From Methylobacillus methanolivorans (GTDB taxonomy: Bacteria; Pseudomonadota; Gammaproteobacteria; Burkholderiales; Methylophilaceae), in the NCBI RefSeq assembly GCF_044751345.1, contig NZ_JBIWXY010000002.1, positions 372,001 through 436,000 on the forward strand: a stretch of DNA of 64,000 nt. The letters run 5' to 3'. Position 1 is the first letter of the stretch; each line of letters opens with the position of its first letter. Positions 16,300 to 25,648 of the stretch are shown in pieces. Both the position numbers and the translations under genes were made by a program. The notes beneath the pieces were generated by a model that searched no databases, was not told the DNA's origin, and worked only from the letters and a program-made list of their open reading frames with translations.

Positions 16300-17307
16300 A
16301 TGACTGAATCATCACGTCAATTTCTCGCCATTCGTCCACGCCGCATGCGGCGTGATGATTTCTCGCGCCGTCTGATGCGCGAGCATGTGCTCACAACAAA
16401 TGACCTGATTTATCCCGTGTTTGTGCTCGAAGGCGACAATCGTATAGAGCCAGTTGCTTCCATGCCGGGCGTGCAGCGCCAAAGCCTGGATCACCTGCTG
16501 CGAGCAGCAGGGGAGTGCGTGGCTCTGGGCATCCCGGCATTGGCCCTGTTCCCTGTCATTGAGCAGCAGTACAAAAGCCTGACTGCGGATGAGGCGTGGA
16601 ATCCTGATGGTTTGGTGCCGCGTACCGTACGAGCGCTGAAGGCAGCTTATCCTCAGCTGGGCATCATCACTGATGTCGCACTCGATCCTTACACTACCCA
16701 TGGGCAAGATGGCGTGATTGATGACACCGGCTATGTACTCAATGATGAAACTGTGGCCATCTTGGTAAAACAGGCGCTGTGTCATGCTGAGGCAGGTGCC
16801 GATGTGGTGGCACCCTCGGACATGATGGATGGCCGCATCGGCGCGGTTCGCGATGCGCTGGAGGAGGCCGGGCATATTCATACCCGTATCCTGGCGTATT
16901 CGGCTAAGTATGCCTCTGCATTTTACGGGCCATTCCGCGATGCGGTAGGCTCGTCTGCCAACCTGGGCAAGGGTAACAAATACAATTACCAGATGGATCC
17001 AGGCAATTCGGACGAAGCTTTGCGGGAAGTAGCTTTGGATTTGGAAGAAGGTGCTGATATGGTCATGGTAAAGCCAGGCATGCCTTATCTTGATATCGTG
17101 CGTCGCGTGAAACAGGAGTTTGGCGTGCCGACCTATGCCTATCACGTGAGTGGTGAATATGCAATGCTCAAGGCTGCGGTGCAAAATGGCTGGTTGGATG
17201 AGCGGGCGGTGGTGCTTGAAGCGATGCTGGGATTCAAGCGCGCAGGTGCCGATGGTATCTTGACCTATTACGCCATGGATATTGCACGCTGGCTAAGGGA
17301 AGGGTGA
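16300..17307 (+). CDS. hemB: Delta-aminolevulinic acid dehydratase (porphobilinogen synthase)
   Basis: 335 residues. It condenses two aminolevulinate molecules to porphobilinogen. The two Schiff-base lysines lie in AYSAKYASAFYGPFRDA and MVMVKPGMPYLDI. The metal loop reads DVALDPYTTHGQDG: aspartates and alanine replace the cysteines of zinc-dependent enzymes, so this should be a magnesium-type HemB, as in Pseudomonas aeruginosa. It starts 9 bases after trpC with a GGAA site, so it is likely the last gene of the trp transcript. Confidence 0.96.
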   Translation: MTESSRQFLAIRPRRMRRDDFSRRLMREHVLTTNDLIYPVFVLEGDNRIEPVASMPGVQRQSLDHLLRAAGECVALGIPALALFPVIEQQYKSLTADEAWNPDGLVPRTVRALKAAYPQLGIITDVALDPYTTHGQDGVIDDTGYVLNDETVAILVKQALCHAEAGADVVAPSDMMDGRIGAVRDALEEAGHIHTRILAYSAKYASAFYGPFRDAVGSSANLGKGNKYNYQMDPGNSDEALREVALDLEEGADMVMVKPGMPYLDIVRRVKQEFGVPTYAYHVSGEYAMLKAAVQNGWLDERAVVLEAMLGFKRAGADGILTYYAMDIARWLREG

Positions 17308-17327
17308 TGCTCTCTCGATAAGGTGTC

Positions 17328-17966
17328 TTAGGGCTCCTGCGTCTGTTCGCTTTGTGCGATTAGCTTGGTAAGTGCTTCTATATTGGCCCGGCTGGCATTG
17401 TTGCCATTGACCGGGCTTTTTGTTGCCATGCGCATGTCGTCAACCTCAAAGACACTGAGCTTGATCAGGCCATGCGGGCCTTCCAGCGTGAACAGTGGTA
17501 CTTTCTTGCGGTCCATGCTGCGCCGCTCACTGATACGATAGGATTTCTCATCCGTGATATACGGAATCTGCTGATTCAGCAGAAAAATCTCCACTTCCTT
17601 CAAGCTATCGGCAAACAGGTGAATGTGGGTTTCTGCATATTTCCCCGCTGTGCCATCTAGTACTGCACCAGTCAGATGCGGGTTGAATCGCTCCAGCAAC
17701 TGCATCACCAATAAAGCATCCTTGCGTAGCTGTAATAGCGCTTCTGGCTGATCATCACTATTGTAGATATCGTGATAGAGACGAATTTCTTCTTCAATCT
17801 CGCTATTAGTCGGCATGCATTGTGAATCGGTGATGCCGAGCTGACGTCCGGCTTTGCGCTTGGCATGTGCATAATCCGCAATGCCTTCTTCTGCCATCAT
17901 ACGTGCAGCTAGCTGTGCAATCAGCTGGCGCAACTGGGATTGGCGATTGCCGCTATCTTTTGCCAT
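17328..17966 (-). CDS. Conserved hypothetical protein, possibly nucleotidyltransferase-like
   Basis: 212 residues, soluble, with no signal peptide. I do not recognise a firm family. The N-terminal part is helical (RQLIAQLAARMMAEEGI). A central segment, HLTGAVLDGTAGKYAETHIH, followed by LFADSLKEVEIFLL, resembles the core strand region of nucleotidyltransferase folds, but no clear catalytic GS-x-D-x-D pair is seen. It lies just downstream of ponA/mrcA on the same strand (85-base gap) and converges on hemB. Real coding is supported by length and the absence of overlap with other genes. Confidence 0.7.
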   Translation of the reverse strand: MAKDSGNRQSQLRQLIAQLAARMMAEEGIADYAHAKRKAGRQLGITDSQCMPTNSEIEEEIRLYHDIYNSDDQPEALLQLRKDALLVMQLLERFNPHLTGAVLDGTAGKYAETHIHLFADSLKEVEIFLLNQQIPYITDEKSYRISERRSMDRKKVPLFTLEGPHGLIKLSVFEVDDMRMATKSPVNGNNASRANIEALTKLIAQSEQTQEP

Positions 17967-18051
17967 GGTGCAAACGCCCTTCTACACAAGTGATTCATGC
18001 AAGTGCACGCAATATCGAAGTTTGCCAGCACTTGCATGAGTGCAATACTGC

Positions 18052-20418
18052 TTAAAACAGTTGGTCTGGCCTTGGCGGCGTATTGTCCTGCTTCTCCGTG
18101 GGCGTTGGGCCATGACCAGGGAAGCCAGGAATAATCGAGAAGATGGATTCTTCAGGCTCCGGCGGTGGGAACTCATGATAGAAATATTCCATCATGCCAT
18201 CGCTATCGCCTTTGGCACGCATACCCGTGGCTGGATCAATGCGGATCGCACTGACGCCAGCAGGCACTTCGGGAGTCACTTCAGGCACATTTTTCAGTGC
18301 CGAACTCATATAGTCGATCCAGATCGGCAATGCTGCTTTGCCACCGGTTTCCAGGCTGCCCAGCGATTTGGGCTTGTCATAGCCCATCCAGGCAATGGCC
18401 ACATGCTTGGGGCTGTAGCCGGCAAACCAGGCATCAATCTGGTTATTGGTCGTGCCAGTCTTGCCTGCCAAGTCTGAGCGGCCCAGGCTGCGTGCGCGTG
18501 TAGCAGTGCCTAGGCGCACCACATCTTGCAGCATGGAATTCATGATGAAGGCATTGCGACCATCAATCACGCGTGCTGCACCTTTGCCAGCCAATAAGGG
18601 CTTGGATTGCTCCAGTAGTTTGCCGCGGCTGTCGACCACTTTGTCGATGATGTAGGGCTTGACGCGATAGCCGCCATTGGCAAAGACCGAGTAAGCGCCA
18701 GCCATCTGCCATGCGGTGACCGAGCCAGCACCCAGCGCCATCGCCAAGTAGGGTGGATGGTCCTTGGGTGAAAAGCCAAAGCGGGTGATGTAGTCCTGCG
18801 CATAATTGACGCCTATGCCTTCAAGGATGCGGATGGAAACCATATTCTTGGACTTGGTCAACGCGGTGCGCATGCGCATCGGGCCTTCATACTTGCGGTC
18901 ATAGTTCTTGGGTTCCCAGGCTGAGCCACTGCCGGTTTCGCGTGCGGAGACTGAGATAGGTTCGTCTTCTATCATGCTGGCCGGGGTAAAGCCTTTTTCC
19001 AGCGAAGCCGAGTAAATAAAAGGCTTGAAGCTGGAGCCGGGCTGGCGCCATGCCTGTGTTACATGGTTGAACTTGTTGCGATTGAAGTCAAAACCACCTA
19101 CCAATGCCTTGACGGCACCTGTTTCCGGATCCATCGCCACGAGTGCGGCTTCTGCCTGTGGCAATTGCACAATATGCCATTTGTCTCCTTGGCGCATGAT
19201 GCGGATCACTGCACCAGGCTTGATCGTACGCTTGGTAGCATCCTTCTCGGCTAATTGCTTTTGTACGAATGCCAGGCCATCTCCGCTGATCTCGATGTTG
19301 TTGCCATCCTTGGAGTAGGCGCTGACAGCCTTGGGCGTGACTTTAGTCACGACGGCAGGGATCATGCCCTGGAAGGTTTCCAGGTTATCCAAGGCATTGT
19401 CTAGCCAATTGCCGCTACCCTGTTCGTTGTTGCCAGGAGAGACGGTCTTCTCTGGGCCGCGATAGCCGTGGCGGCGGTCATAATCAATAATGCCTTGCAG
19501 GATAGCGCGGTTGGCGGCTTCCTGCGTATCTTTGCGAATCGTGGTGTAGATTTTGAGACCGCTACTATAGATGTCGTCTTTGTAACGCTCATACATCGCC
19601 TGGCGTACGATCTCTGCTACATAATCGGCAGACAAGTCGCGCATCTTGCGCGATTGACGGAAGCGATGCGGTTCCTTCAATGCGGCTTCGTACTGCTTCT
19701 GATCAATGAAGTGCAAATCTTTCATGCGACGCAGCACATAGTGCTGGCGCGCTTCTGCCCGTTTGGGGTTGGCAAACGGGTTGTAACGGGAGGGTGCCTT
19801 GGGTAGGCCAGCCAGCATGGCAACCTCCGCAATGCTGAGTTGATCAAGCGGCTTGCCGTAATACACCTGGGATGCAGCGGCAAAGCCATAGGAGCGATGG
19901 CCGAGGTAAATTTGGTTGATGTAAAGCTCGAGAATCTGGTCCTTGGTCAGGTTGTGCTCGATCTTGATAGAAAGCAGCGCCTCGCTGAGTTTTCGCGTAG
20001 CAGTCTTTTCGCTGGAGAGGAAGAAATTGCGTGCCACCTGCATGGTGATGGTGCTGGCACCTTCCTTGAAGCTACCAGACGTGACATTGGATACTGCGGC
20101 GCGCAGGATACCAAGGGTGTCAATGCCACCATGCTGGTAGAAGCGCTCGTCTTCTGCTGCCAGGATGGCTTGCTTCAGTGTCTTGGGCGTTTCATTGATG
20201 CCGATGAAGGCTCGGCGTTCCTCGCCAAATTCGCCTATCAGGTGCCCATCCTCGGAATAGACGCGCATCGGCACCTTGGGCTTGTAATCCGTCAGGGCTT
20301 CCAGGGAGGGGAGTTCGGGGTAGATCAATGTGGCAGCGAGTGCCACCAGTGCAGTTGTCACCAAACCGAGGATGACGCCGGTGAGGAGCAGGAACTGCCA
20401 CCATTTTTTCGGGAGCAT
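18052..20418 (-). CDS. mrcA: Penicillin-binding protein 1A (bifunctional peptidoglycan synthase)
   Basis: 788 residues: a cytoplasmic tip and one membrane segment (about 8-32), a GT51 glycosyltransferase domain (about 50-230), an OB-like insert, and a transpeptidase domain. Glycosyltransferase motif: EDERFYQHGGIDTLGILRA. Transpeptidase motifs: PGSSFKPFIYS (SxxK), SKN in LTKSKNMVSIRIL, and KTGTT in LAGKTGTTNNQ. It polymerises and cross-links peptidoglycan at the inner membrane. It is transcribed away from pilMNOPQ, the classic ponA-pilM layout of beta- and gammaproteobacteria. Confidence 0.96.
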   Translation of the reverse strand: MLPKKWWQFLLLTGVILGLVTTALVALAATLIYPELPSLEALTDYKPKVPMRVYSEDGHLIGEFGEERRAFIGINETPKTLKQAILAAEDERFYQHGGIDTLGILRAAVSNVTSGSFKEGASTITMQVARNFFLSSEKTATRKLSEALLSIKIEHNLTKDQILELYINQIYLGHRSYGFAAASQVYYGKPLDQLSIAEVAMLAGLPKAPSRYNPFANPKRAEARQHYVLRRMKDLHFIDQKQYEAALKEPHRFRQSRKMRDLSADYVAEIVRQAMYERYKDDIYSSGLKIYTTIRKDTQEAANRAILQGIIDYDRRHGYRGPEKTVSPGNNEQGSGNWLDNALDNLETFQGMIPAVVTKVTPKAVSAYSKDGNNIEISGDGLAFVQKQLAEKDATKRTIKPGAVIRIMRQGDKWHIVQLPQAEAALVAMDPETGAVKALVGGFDFNRNKFNHVTQAWRQPGSSFKPFIYSASLEKGFTPASMIEDEPISVSARETGSGSAWEPKNYDRKYEGPMRMRTALTKSKNMVSIRILEGIGVNYAQDYITRFGFSPKDHPPYLAMALGAGSVTAWQMAGAYSVFANGGYRVKPYIIDKVVDSRGKLLEQSKPLLAGKGAARVIDGRNAFIMNSMLQDVVRLGTATRARSLGRSDLAGKTGTTNNQIDAWFAGYSPKHVAIAWMGYDKPKSLGSLETGGKAALPIWIDYMSSALKNVPEVTPEVPAGVSAIRIDPATGMRAKGDSDGMMEYFYHEFPPPEPEESIFSIIPGFPGHGPTPTEKQDNTPPRPDQLF

Positions 20419-20496
20419 TGATTAGGGTTCAGTATTGGTCACAGACGCCGTTATTATAAGTGTCATTACCGCGTTTTTAAAATCAAATAATCTGTT

Positions 20497-20525
20497 TTGA
20501 CTTCCCAGGTGCTTGTTGCTAGCAT
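20497..20525 (+). promoter_or_regulatory. Sigma-70-type promoter for the pilM operon
   Basis: TTGACT (20497-20502) and TAGCAT (20520-20525) are separated by exactly 17 bases, about 58 bases before the pilM start, inside the 164-base divergent gap with mrcA. Sequence match only. Confidence 0.5.
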
Positions 20526-20582
20526 CTAAAGTAAATTATTAGAAGTAAGATTATAACTAACCGTACTGGAAGGGAATTTCTT

Positions 20583-21653
20583 TTGAAATTCGACTTTTTC
20601 TCAGAGCGAACACCACCTCTGATAGGCGTGGATATTAGTTCCAGTGCAGTCAAGATGGTCGAGCTGGCACAGGGGAGCAAGGGAGCTTATCACCTGCAGG
20701 GCTACGCGATTGCCTCAATGACTAAAGAAGCGGTCGTAGATGGCAATATTGTCGGGCTTGATCTGGTTGCCGATGCGGTCAAGCGCGCATGGAAATTGCT
20801 GGCATCGCGTGAAAAGCGCGTGGCGCTGGCTTTGCCGGCGACGGCTGTCATTACAAAAAAAGTCATCATGCAGGGTGGCATGCGCGAAGAAGACATGGAA
20901 TTCCAGGTCGAGGCCGAAGCTAACCAATATATCCCGTTCCCGCTTGATGAAGTCAATATCGATTTCCAGGTGCTTGGCCCAGCTCCCAGTGGGGCCGAAG
21001 AGGTCGAAGTGCTGATTGCTGCTTCCCGCAAGGAAAAAATCGAGGATAGGGTAGCAGCGGCAGAAGGTGCAGGACTCAAGGTGCTGATTGTGGATGTGGA
21101 GTCTTATGCTACCGAGGCAGCCTATTCGCTAGCCGTGACTGAATTGCCAAAGTCCGGTAAAGGGCAGACTGTGATGGTGGTGGACGTAGGCAGTACCATG
21201 ACGCACGTGCATGTTTTCCATGATGGGCAACTTGTGCATAGCCGCGAACAGGCTTTTGGTGGTAACCAGCTTACGCTGGAAATCCAGCGCCGCTTTGGTG
21301 TCTCTGCGGAAGAGGCAGAAATTGCCAAGCGTAATGGTGGCTTGCCGGAAAGTTATGAGAGCGAGGTATTGCAGCCTTTCCTGCAATCACTGTCACAAGA
21401 GGTCATGCGTAGCCTGCAATTCTTCACTAACTCAACCCAATACAACAAAGTCGATCATATTCTGCTTGCAGGTGGCTGTGCCGCGATAGCAGGTCTGGCA
21501 GTGCTAGTGCAGGAAAAAACCCAGGCTAACACACTCATTGCCAATCCCTTTAATCATATGTCGATCAATCCTCGCCTCAAGCAGCAGCAGGTCATTGCAG
21601 ATGCGCCTGCGCTGATGATTGCCTGCGGCTTGGCCTTGCGGAGGTTTGACTAA
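20583..21653 (+). CDS. pilM: Type IV pilus assembly protein PilM
   Basis: 356 residues, actin/FtsA-like ATPase fold on the cytoplasmic side of the pilus inner-membrane platform. Opening KFDFFSERTPPLIGVDISS and nucleotide-site motifs VVDVGSTMTHVHVF and ILLAGGCAAIAGL are typical of PilM. The start is TTG, supported by AAGGGA seven bases upstream and the normal family N-terminus; no ATG fits. First gene of pilMNOPQ. Its stop overlaps the pilN start. Confidence 0.95.
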   Translation: MKFDFFSERTPPLIGVDISSSAVKMVELAQGSKGAYHLQGYAIASMTKEAVVDGNIVGLDLVADAVKRAWKLLASREKRVALALPATAVITKKVIMQGGMREEDMEFQVEAEANQYIPFPLDEVNIDFQVLGPAPSGAEEVEVLIAASRKEKIEDRVAAAEGAGLKVLIVDVESYATEAAYSLAVTELPKSGKGQTVMVVDVGSTMTHVHVFHDGQLVHSREQAFGGNQLTLEIQRRFGVSAEEAEIAKRNGGLPESYESEVLQPFLQSLSQEVMRSLQFFTNSTQYNKVDHILLAGGCAAIAGLAVLVQEKTQANTLIANPFNHMSINPRLKQQQVIADAPALMIACGLALRRFD

Positions 21654-22243
21654 TGGTCAGAATTAACCTCCTCCCCCACCGTCAGATTCGCCGTGCTGAG
21701 CGCCAACGCGAGTTTAATCTCATGCTGGCATTTGCCGGTGCCGCTGGAGTGGCAATTGTATTCCTAGGTAGCACGATTCTTAGCAGCAAGTTGGATGAGC
21801 AGGTAAACCGCAATACGCGGCTTGAGGCTGCCAGTGCCAATCTTGATAAGCAAATTGCTGAAATCAAGGAGCTTAAGACACAGATACGCAATGTATTGGA
21901 TCGTAAGCAGATCGTCGAAAACTTGCAGGTTAATCGTAGCCAGTCCGTGATGATGCTGGATGAAATCAGCCGACAGCTGCCAGAAGGCATGTACCTGAAA
22001 GCACTGAAGCAGCAAGGCCATTTGGTGACATTGGAAGGTGTTGCTGATACCAATGCGCGCGTGGCTACACTGGTGCGCAATCTTTCTGGTTCAGAGTGGC
22101 TACAGTCACCAAATCTCGTAGAAATCAAGTCTGCGACAGTCAATGGGCTCAGGCAGAACAACTTCACTGTGAATGTGCAGTTGAAAGCCCCTCCATCGCC
22201 AGATGATGAATTACCAGGGGCGCAGAAAGGCGGTGCGCTGTGA
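21653..22243 (+). CDS. pilN: Type IV pilus assembly protein PilN
   Basis: 196 residues. The N-terminal MVRINLLPHRQIRR is the PilN motif that docks into PilM. One membrane segment follows (about residues 22-42), then coiled coil (about 50-90) and a small periplasmic ferredoxin-like domain. It bridges PilM in the cytoplasm to PilO in the periplasm. Its end overlaps the GTG start of pilO. Confidence 0.95.
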   Translation: MVRINLLPHRQIRRAERQREFNLMLAFAGAAGVAIVFLGSTILSSKLDEQVNRNTRLEAASANLDKQIAEIKELKTQIRNVLDRKQIVENLQVNRSQSVMMLDEISRQLPEGMYLKALKQQGHLVTLEGVADTNARVATLVRNLSGSEWLQSPNLVEIKSATVNGLRQNNFTVNVQLKAPPSPDDELPGAQKGGAL

Positions 22244-22875
22244 ACCTGCAGGATTTCAACAATATTGACTTGAAAAATGCCGGTAGCTTGCCGTGGCCTG
22301 TCAAAGGCGTACTTCTGGGTATGTTGCTCGTGATCATTATCATTGCTGGCTACTGGTTTTTCTGGAGCCCTGCGATGGAGGAGTTGGAGCAGGCGCGTGC
22401 CAAGGAAAACGAGTTGCGTGACACTTTTCTCGCCAAGAAACGCCAAGCGATCAACCTTGAAGCTTATAAACAGCAGATGGTGGATATCGAGCGTACGTTT
22501 GGCGCATTAGTCAAGCAACTGCCGGATCGCTCACAGATGGATGGCTTGTTGACCGATATCAACCAGGCTGGGCTTGAGCGTGGTCTTGAGTTCGAGTTAT
22601 TCAAGCCTGGGCAGGAAGTAATCGCCGATTTTTACGCTGAAATGCCTATCTCGATCAAGGTGACAGGGGCCTATCATGACCTTGGCGAGTTTGCAGGGGA
22701 TATTGCCAGGCTGCCTCGAATCGTGACCTTGAACGACATCGTCATCAATACGGCAGGCAAGGATAGCAAGGATGGGCGCTTGGTGATTGAGGCGGTAGCT
22801 CGTACTTACCGCTATCTTGATGCCAATGAAATTGCCAGCAAGAAGCAGGCAGAAAAGAAAGAGGCACGCAAATGA
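22240..22875 (+). CDS. pilO: Type IV pilus assembly protein PilO
   Basis: 211 residues. The start is GTG, overlapping the pilN stop by 4 bases. A short cytoplasmic end is followed by one membrane segment (GVLLGMLLVIIIIAGYWFF, about residues 24-44), coiled coil (about 46-95) and a periplasmic ferredoxin-like domain that pairs with PilN. The C-terminus is lysine/glutamate rich (SKKQAEKKEARK). It overlaps pilP by 4 bases. Confidence 0.94.
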   Translation: MNLQDFNNIDLKNAGSLPWPVKGVLLGMLLVIIIIAGYWFFWSPAMEELEQARAKENELRDTFLAKKRQAINLEAYKQQMVDIERTFGALVKQLPDRSQMDGLLTDINQAGLERGLEFELFKPGQEVIADFYAEMPISIKVTGAYHDLGEFAGDIARLPRIVTLNDIVINTAGKDSKDGRLVIEAVARTYRYLDANEIASKKQAEKKEARK

Positions 22876-23399
22876 GCATGAGTACTTGGCATGAGGAATA
22901 CAAGCGTGCTGCCATGCTGGCCTTTTGCGTATTGTTGAGTGCATGTGGCGATGGTCAGGGTGATGATCTTGATCATTTCATTCGTGACGCTGGTAATGAC
23001 ATGCACGCACGTATTGATCCCTTGCCTGAGGTCAAGCCTTATACTGCTGCAACCTATAATGCGGATGGCATCCTTAATGATCCATTCAAGGCGCGCAAGA
23101 TCGTCAGCTCTCGCAGCAGCATGCAGCCTAATATGGATCGACCACGTGAACCTTTGGAAGCTTTTCCGTTGGAAAGTCTAAAGTTTGTTGGCTCCTTGTC
23201 GAAGGAGAAGTTGAAGTATGCCCTGATCCTGACGCCGGATAACCTAGTGCAGCAAATCAAGGTGGGGGGCTATATGGGGCAGAATTTTGGCATGGTGACC
23301 GAGATTACCGAGGGCGGTTTAAGGCTCAAGGAAATCATACAAGATGAGTTAAGCGGTGACTGGATAGAGCGTATCTCCAGTATTGAGTTGCAGGATTGA
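22872..23399 (+). CDS. pilP: Type IV pilus lipoprotein PilP
   Basis: 175 residues. The signal ends in a lipobox (LLSACGDG; Cys near residue 25), so it is a lipoprotein. It links the PilN-PilO inner-membrane complex to the PilQ secretin. The C-terminal beta domain (LESLKFVGSLSKEKLKYAL, then VGGYMGQNFGMVTEI) is the usual PilP HR domain. The overlap with pilO and close spacing to pilQ show one operon. Confidence 0.95.
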   Translation: MSMSTWHEEYKRAAMLAFCVLLSACGDGQGDDLDHFIRDAGNDMHARIDPLPEVKPYTAATYNADGILNDPFKARKIVSSRSSMQPNMDRPREPLEAFPLESLKFVGSLSKEKLKYALILTPDNLVQQIKVGGYMGQNFGMVTEITEGGLRLKEIIQDELSGDWIERISSIELQD

Positions 23400-23407
23400 G
23401 GGTGAAC

Positions 23408-25585
23408 ATGATGAATATTATAAAGTGGGCCACTGGCCTGGCATTCATGCTGCTGATGCCGATGGCACAGGCTGCCGATGAGCAGCAAGCCGAGTTTGCC
23501 AACAAAATTGAGAAGATTGACTTCGTGGCAATGTCAGGTGGGCGCATTGCCATACAGGTGCAAACAACATCGCCATTGGCAAACCCTCCGGCGGGTTTTA
23601 CCTTGAATAATCCCTCGCGTATTGCGCTGGACTTTCCTGCGGTGGGAAATGGTTTGGGCAAGAATAGTGTGCAAGCCAGTCAAGGAGTACTTAAAGGAGT
23701 GCACCTCGCACAAGCACGAGATCGTACTCGTATGGTACTGAATCTTGGCAAAATGGTGGCCTACAACACGACGACACAAGGTCGTGAAACGACAATTATT
23801 TTGCAGGCAAACGAGGCAGGGACTGCCAATACCAATGTCGTGTCTCGCTTCGCCGAGGCTAAAGCAGGTGAGAAATTCCACACCCTGAATAATATCGACT
23901 TCATGCGTGGCAAGAATGGTGAAGGCCGCATTGTGGTTGATCTCTCTGACGCTTCCGCCGGCATTGATATTCGCCAGCAGGGTAAAACCGTCGTGGTGGA
24001 TTTTCACAACACCGAATTACCGCAGAATCTGCAACGTCGCCTCAATGTCATCAATTTCAATACGCCGGTGTTGTACGTGGATGCGATCAAGCAGGGTAAC
24101 AATTCCCGCTTGATCATTGAACCCAAGGGCTTGTGGGAGCAGTCAGCCTACCAGGCGGACAAGCGCTTCATTATTGATATTCGCCCTGTGGTTGAAGACC
24201 CGAATAAGCTGGTGCAAGGCTCCAAGCCCGGCTACGCCGGCGAGAAGCTCTCACTTAATTTCCAGAATATTGATGTGCGCTCGGTTTTACAGGTCATCGC
24301 AGATTTCACTGGCCTGAATATTGTGACCAGCGATACCGTGACAGGCAACCTGACCCTGCGCCTTAAGGATGTTCCTTGGGATCAAGCGCTAGACATTATT
24401 ATGTCGAGTAAGGGCTTGACCCAGCGCAAGACGGGTAATGTGATCTGGGTAGCACCATCAGATGAGGTGGCTGCCAAAGAAAAACTCTTGCTGGAAGCCA
24501 GTCAGCAAATTGAGGAGCTCGAGCCCATGCGTACCGAGGTATTTACCTTACGTTACCAGAAGGCAGAGAACTTCAAGAACATCATCAGCGATAGCAAGCA
24601 GAAAATTCTTTCTAAGCGTGGTAGTGCAGTGGTCGATGCGCGTACCAACACTGTTTTCGTGCAGGATACCCCCAAGCATCTGGAAGAAATCCAGACCATC
24701 ATCAATAAGATAGATATTCCTGTGAAACAAGTGATGATTGAGTCACGGCTCGTGATTGCAGATGAGAAGTTTGGTCGCAGCTTGGGCGCACGTTTTGGTG
24801 TACAAAAGCAGCAGGCGAGTGGTGATACTCGTTATGGTTCGAGTGGAACTTTGGGTAACACCATTACGCAGCGGACAGTCGATCCAACCACTGGCGTCAT
24901 CACTGAAACTATTGCTAATCGCGTTGGTTCCTCCACTCTGGCGACGACCTCCATCCCCGGCACTGTTGGCGTGGGTGTGAGCGCCGATGGTGCACAGGAT
25001 CTGAACGTAAATCTGCCCGTTGCTAATGCCTTCGGTAATTTTGCTTTCAGCTTGTTTAGACTGCCAGCAGGCTTCTTGCTGAATCTAGAACTCTCTGCGC
25101 TGGAAACTGACCAGCGTGGCAAGATTGTGTCTAGCCCGCGTGTTACGACGGCCAACCAGCAAAAAGCCATCATTGAGCAAGGAACGCAAATCCCTTTCCA
25201 GCAAGCGACCAGCAGCGGCGCCACTGCGGTGCAATTCAAGAATGCCTCGTTAAGCCTGGAAGTCACGCCGCAGATTACGCCTGATGACAAAATCATCATG
25301 GATCTGGAAGTTAAGAAAGATAAGGTGGGTACAGTCTTTAATAATGTGCCATCCATCGACACTCAGCGCGTACAAACACAGGTGTTGGTGTCCAACGGTG
25401 AAACAGCGGTACTAGGCGGTATTTATGAACAGACTGAGCGTAACGATGTAGACAAGGTGCCATTCTTTGGAGACCTGCCTTTTATTGGCAATGTCTTCAA
25501 GAGACGCGTGAAGCAAAGCGATAAGACCGAGCTCTTGATCTTTATTACGCCCAAAGTCATGGATGAAAGCTTGTCTTTGCGTTAG
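23408..25585 (+). CDS. pilQ: Type IV pilus secretin PilQ
   Basis: About 725 residues with a signal peptide (AFMLLMPMAQAADE). AMIN domains at the N-terminus are followed by N0/N1 domains and the secretin core. QNIDVRSVLQVIADFTGLNIV, in two parts, is the N0 region; VPFFGDLPFIGNVFKRR lies near the end of the secretin domain. It forms the outer-membrane gate for the pilus fibre. ATG at 23408 or 23411 is chosen because GAGGG stands just before; upstream TTG/GTG codons are in frame but lie on top of the pilP stop. Confidence 0.96.
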   Translation: MMNIIKWATGLAFMLLMPMAQAADEQQAEFANKIEKIDFVAMSGGRIAIQVQTTSPLANPPAGFTLNNPSRIALDFPAVGNGLGKNSVQASQGVLKGVHLAQARDRTRMVLNLGKMVAYNTTTQGRETTIILQANEAGTANTNVVSRFAEAKAGEKFHTLNNIDFMRGKNGEGRIVVDLSDASAGIDIRQQGKTVVVDFHNTELPQNLQRRLNVINFNTPVLYVDAIKQGNNSRLIIEPKGLWEQSAYQADKRFIIDIRPVVEDPNKLVQGSKPGYAGEKLSLNFQNIDVRSVLQVIADFTGLNIVTSDTVTGNLTLRLKDVPWDQALDIIMSSKGLTQRKTGNVIWVAPSDEVAAKEKLLLEASQQIEELEPMRTEVFTLRYQKAENFKNIISDSKQKILSKRGSAVVDARTNTVFVQDTPKHLEEIQTIINKIDIPVKQVMIESRLVIADEKFGRSLGARFGVQKQQASGDTRYGSSGTLGNTITQRTVDPTTGVITETIANRVGSSTLATTSIPGTVGVGVSADGAQDLNVNLPVANAFGNFAFSLFRLPAGFLLNLELSALETDQRGKIVSSPRVTTANQQKAIIEQGTQIPFQQATSSGATAVQFKNASLSLEVTPQITPDDKIIMDLEVKKDKVGTVFNNVPSIDTQRVQTQVLVSNGETAVLGGIYEQTERNDVDKVPFFGDLPFIGNVFKRRVKQSDKTELLIFITPKVMDESLSLR

Positions 25586-25615
25586 CCATATCTGACAGTT
25601 AAGCCAGATTCACTT

Positions 25616-25648
25616 AAAATGCTCGCTTGCGTATGGCGGGCATTTTTT
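25616..25648 (+). terminator. Intrinsic terminator after pilQ, abutting the aroK start
   Basis: AAAATGCTCGC (25616-25626) pairs with GCGGGCATTTT (25636-25646) through 11 bp (one G-U), a 9-base loop, and six Ts (25643-25648). The next base is the A of the aroK ATG. The GGCGGG in the 3' arm is also the best ribosome-binding sequence for aroK. Confidence 0.75.
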
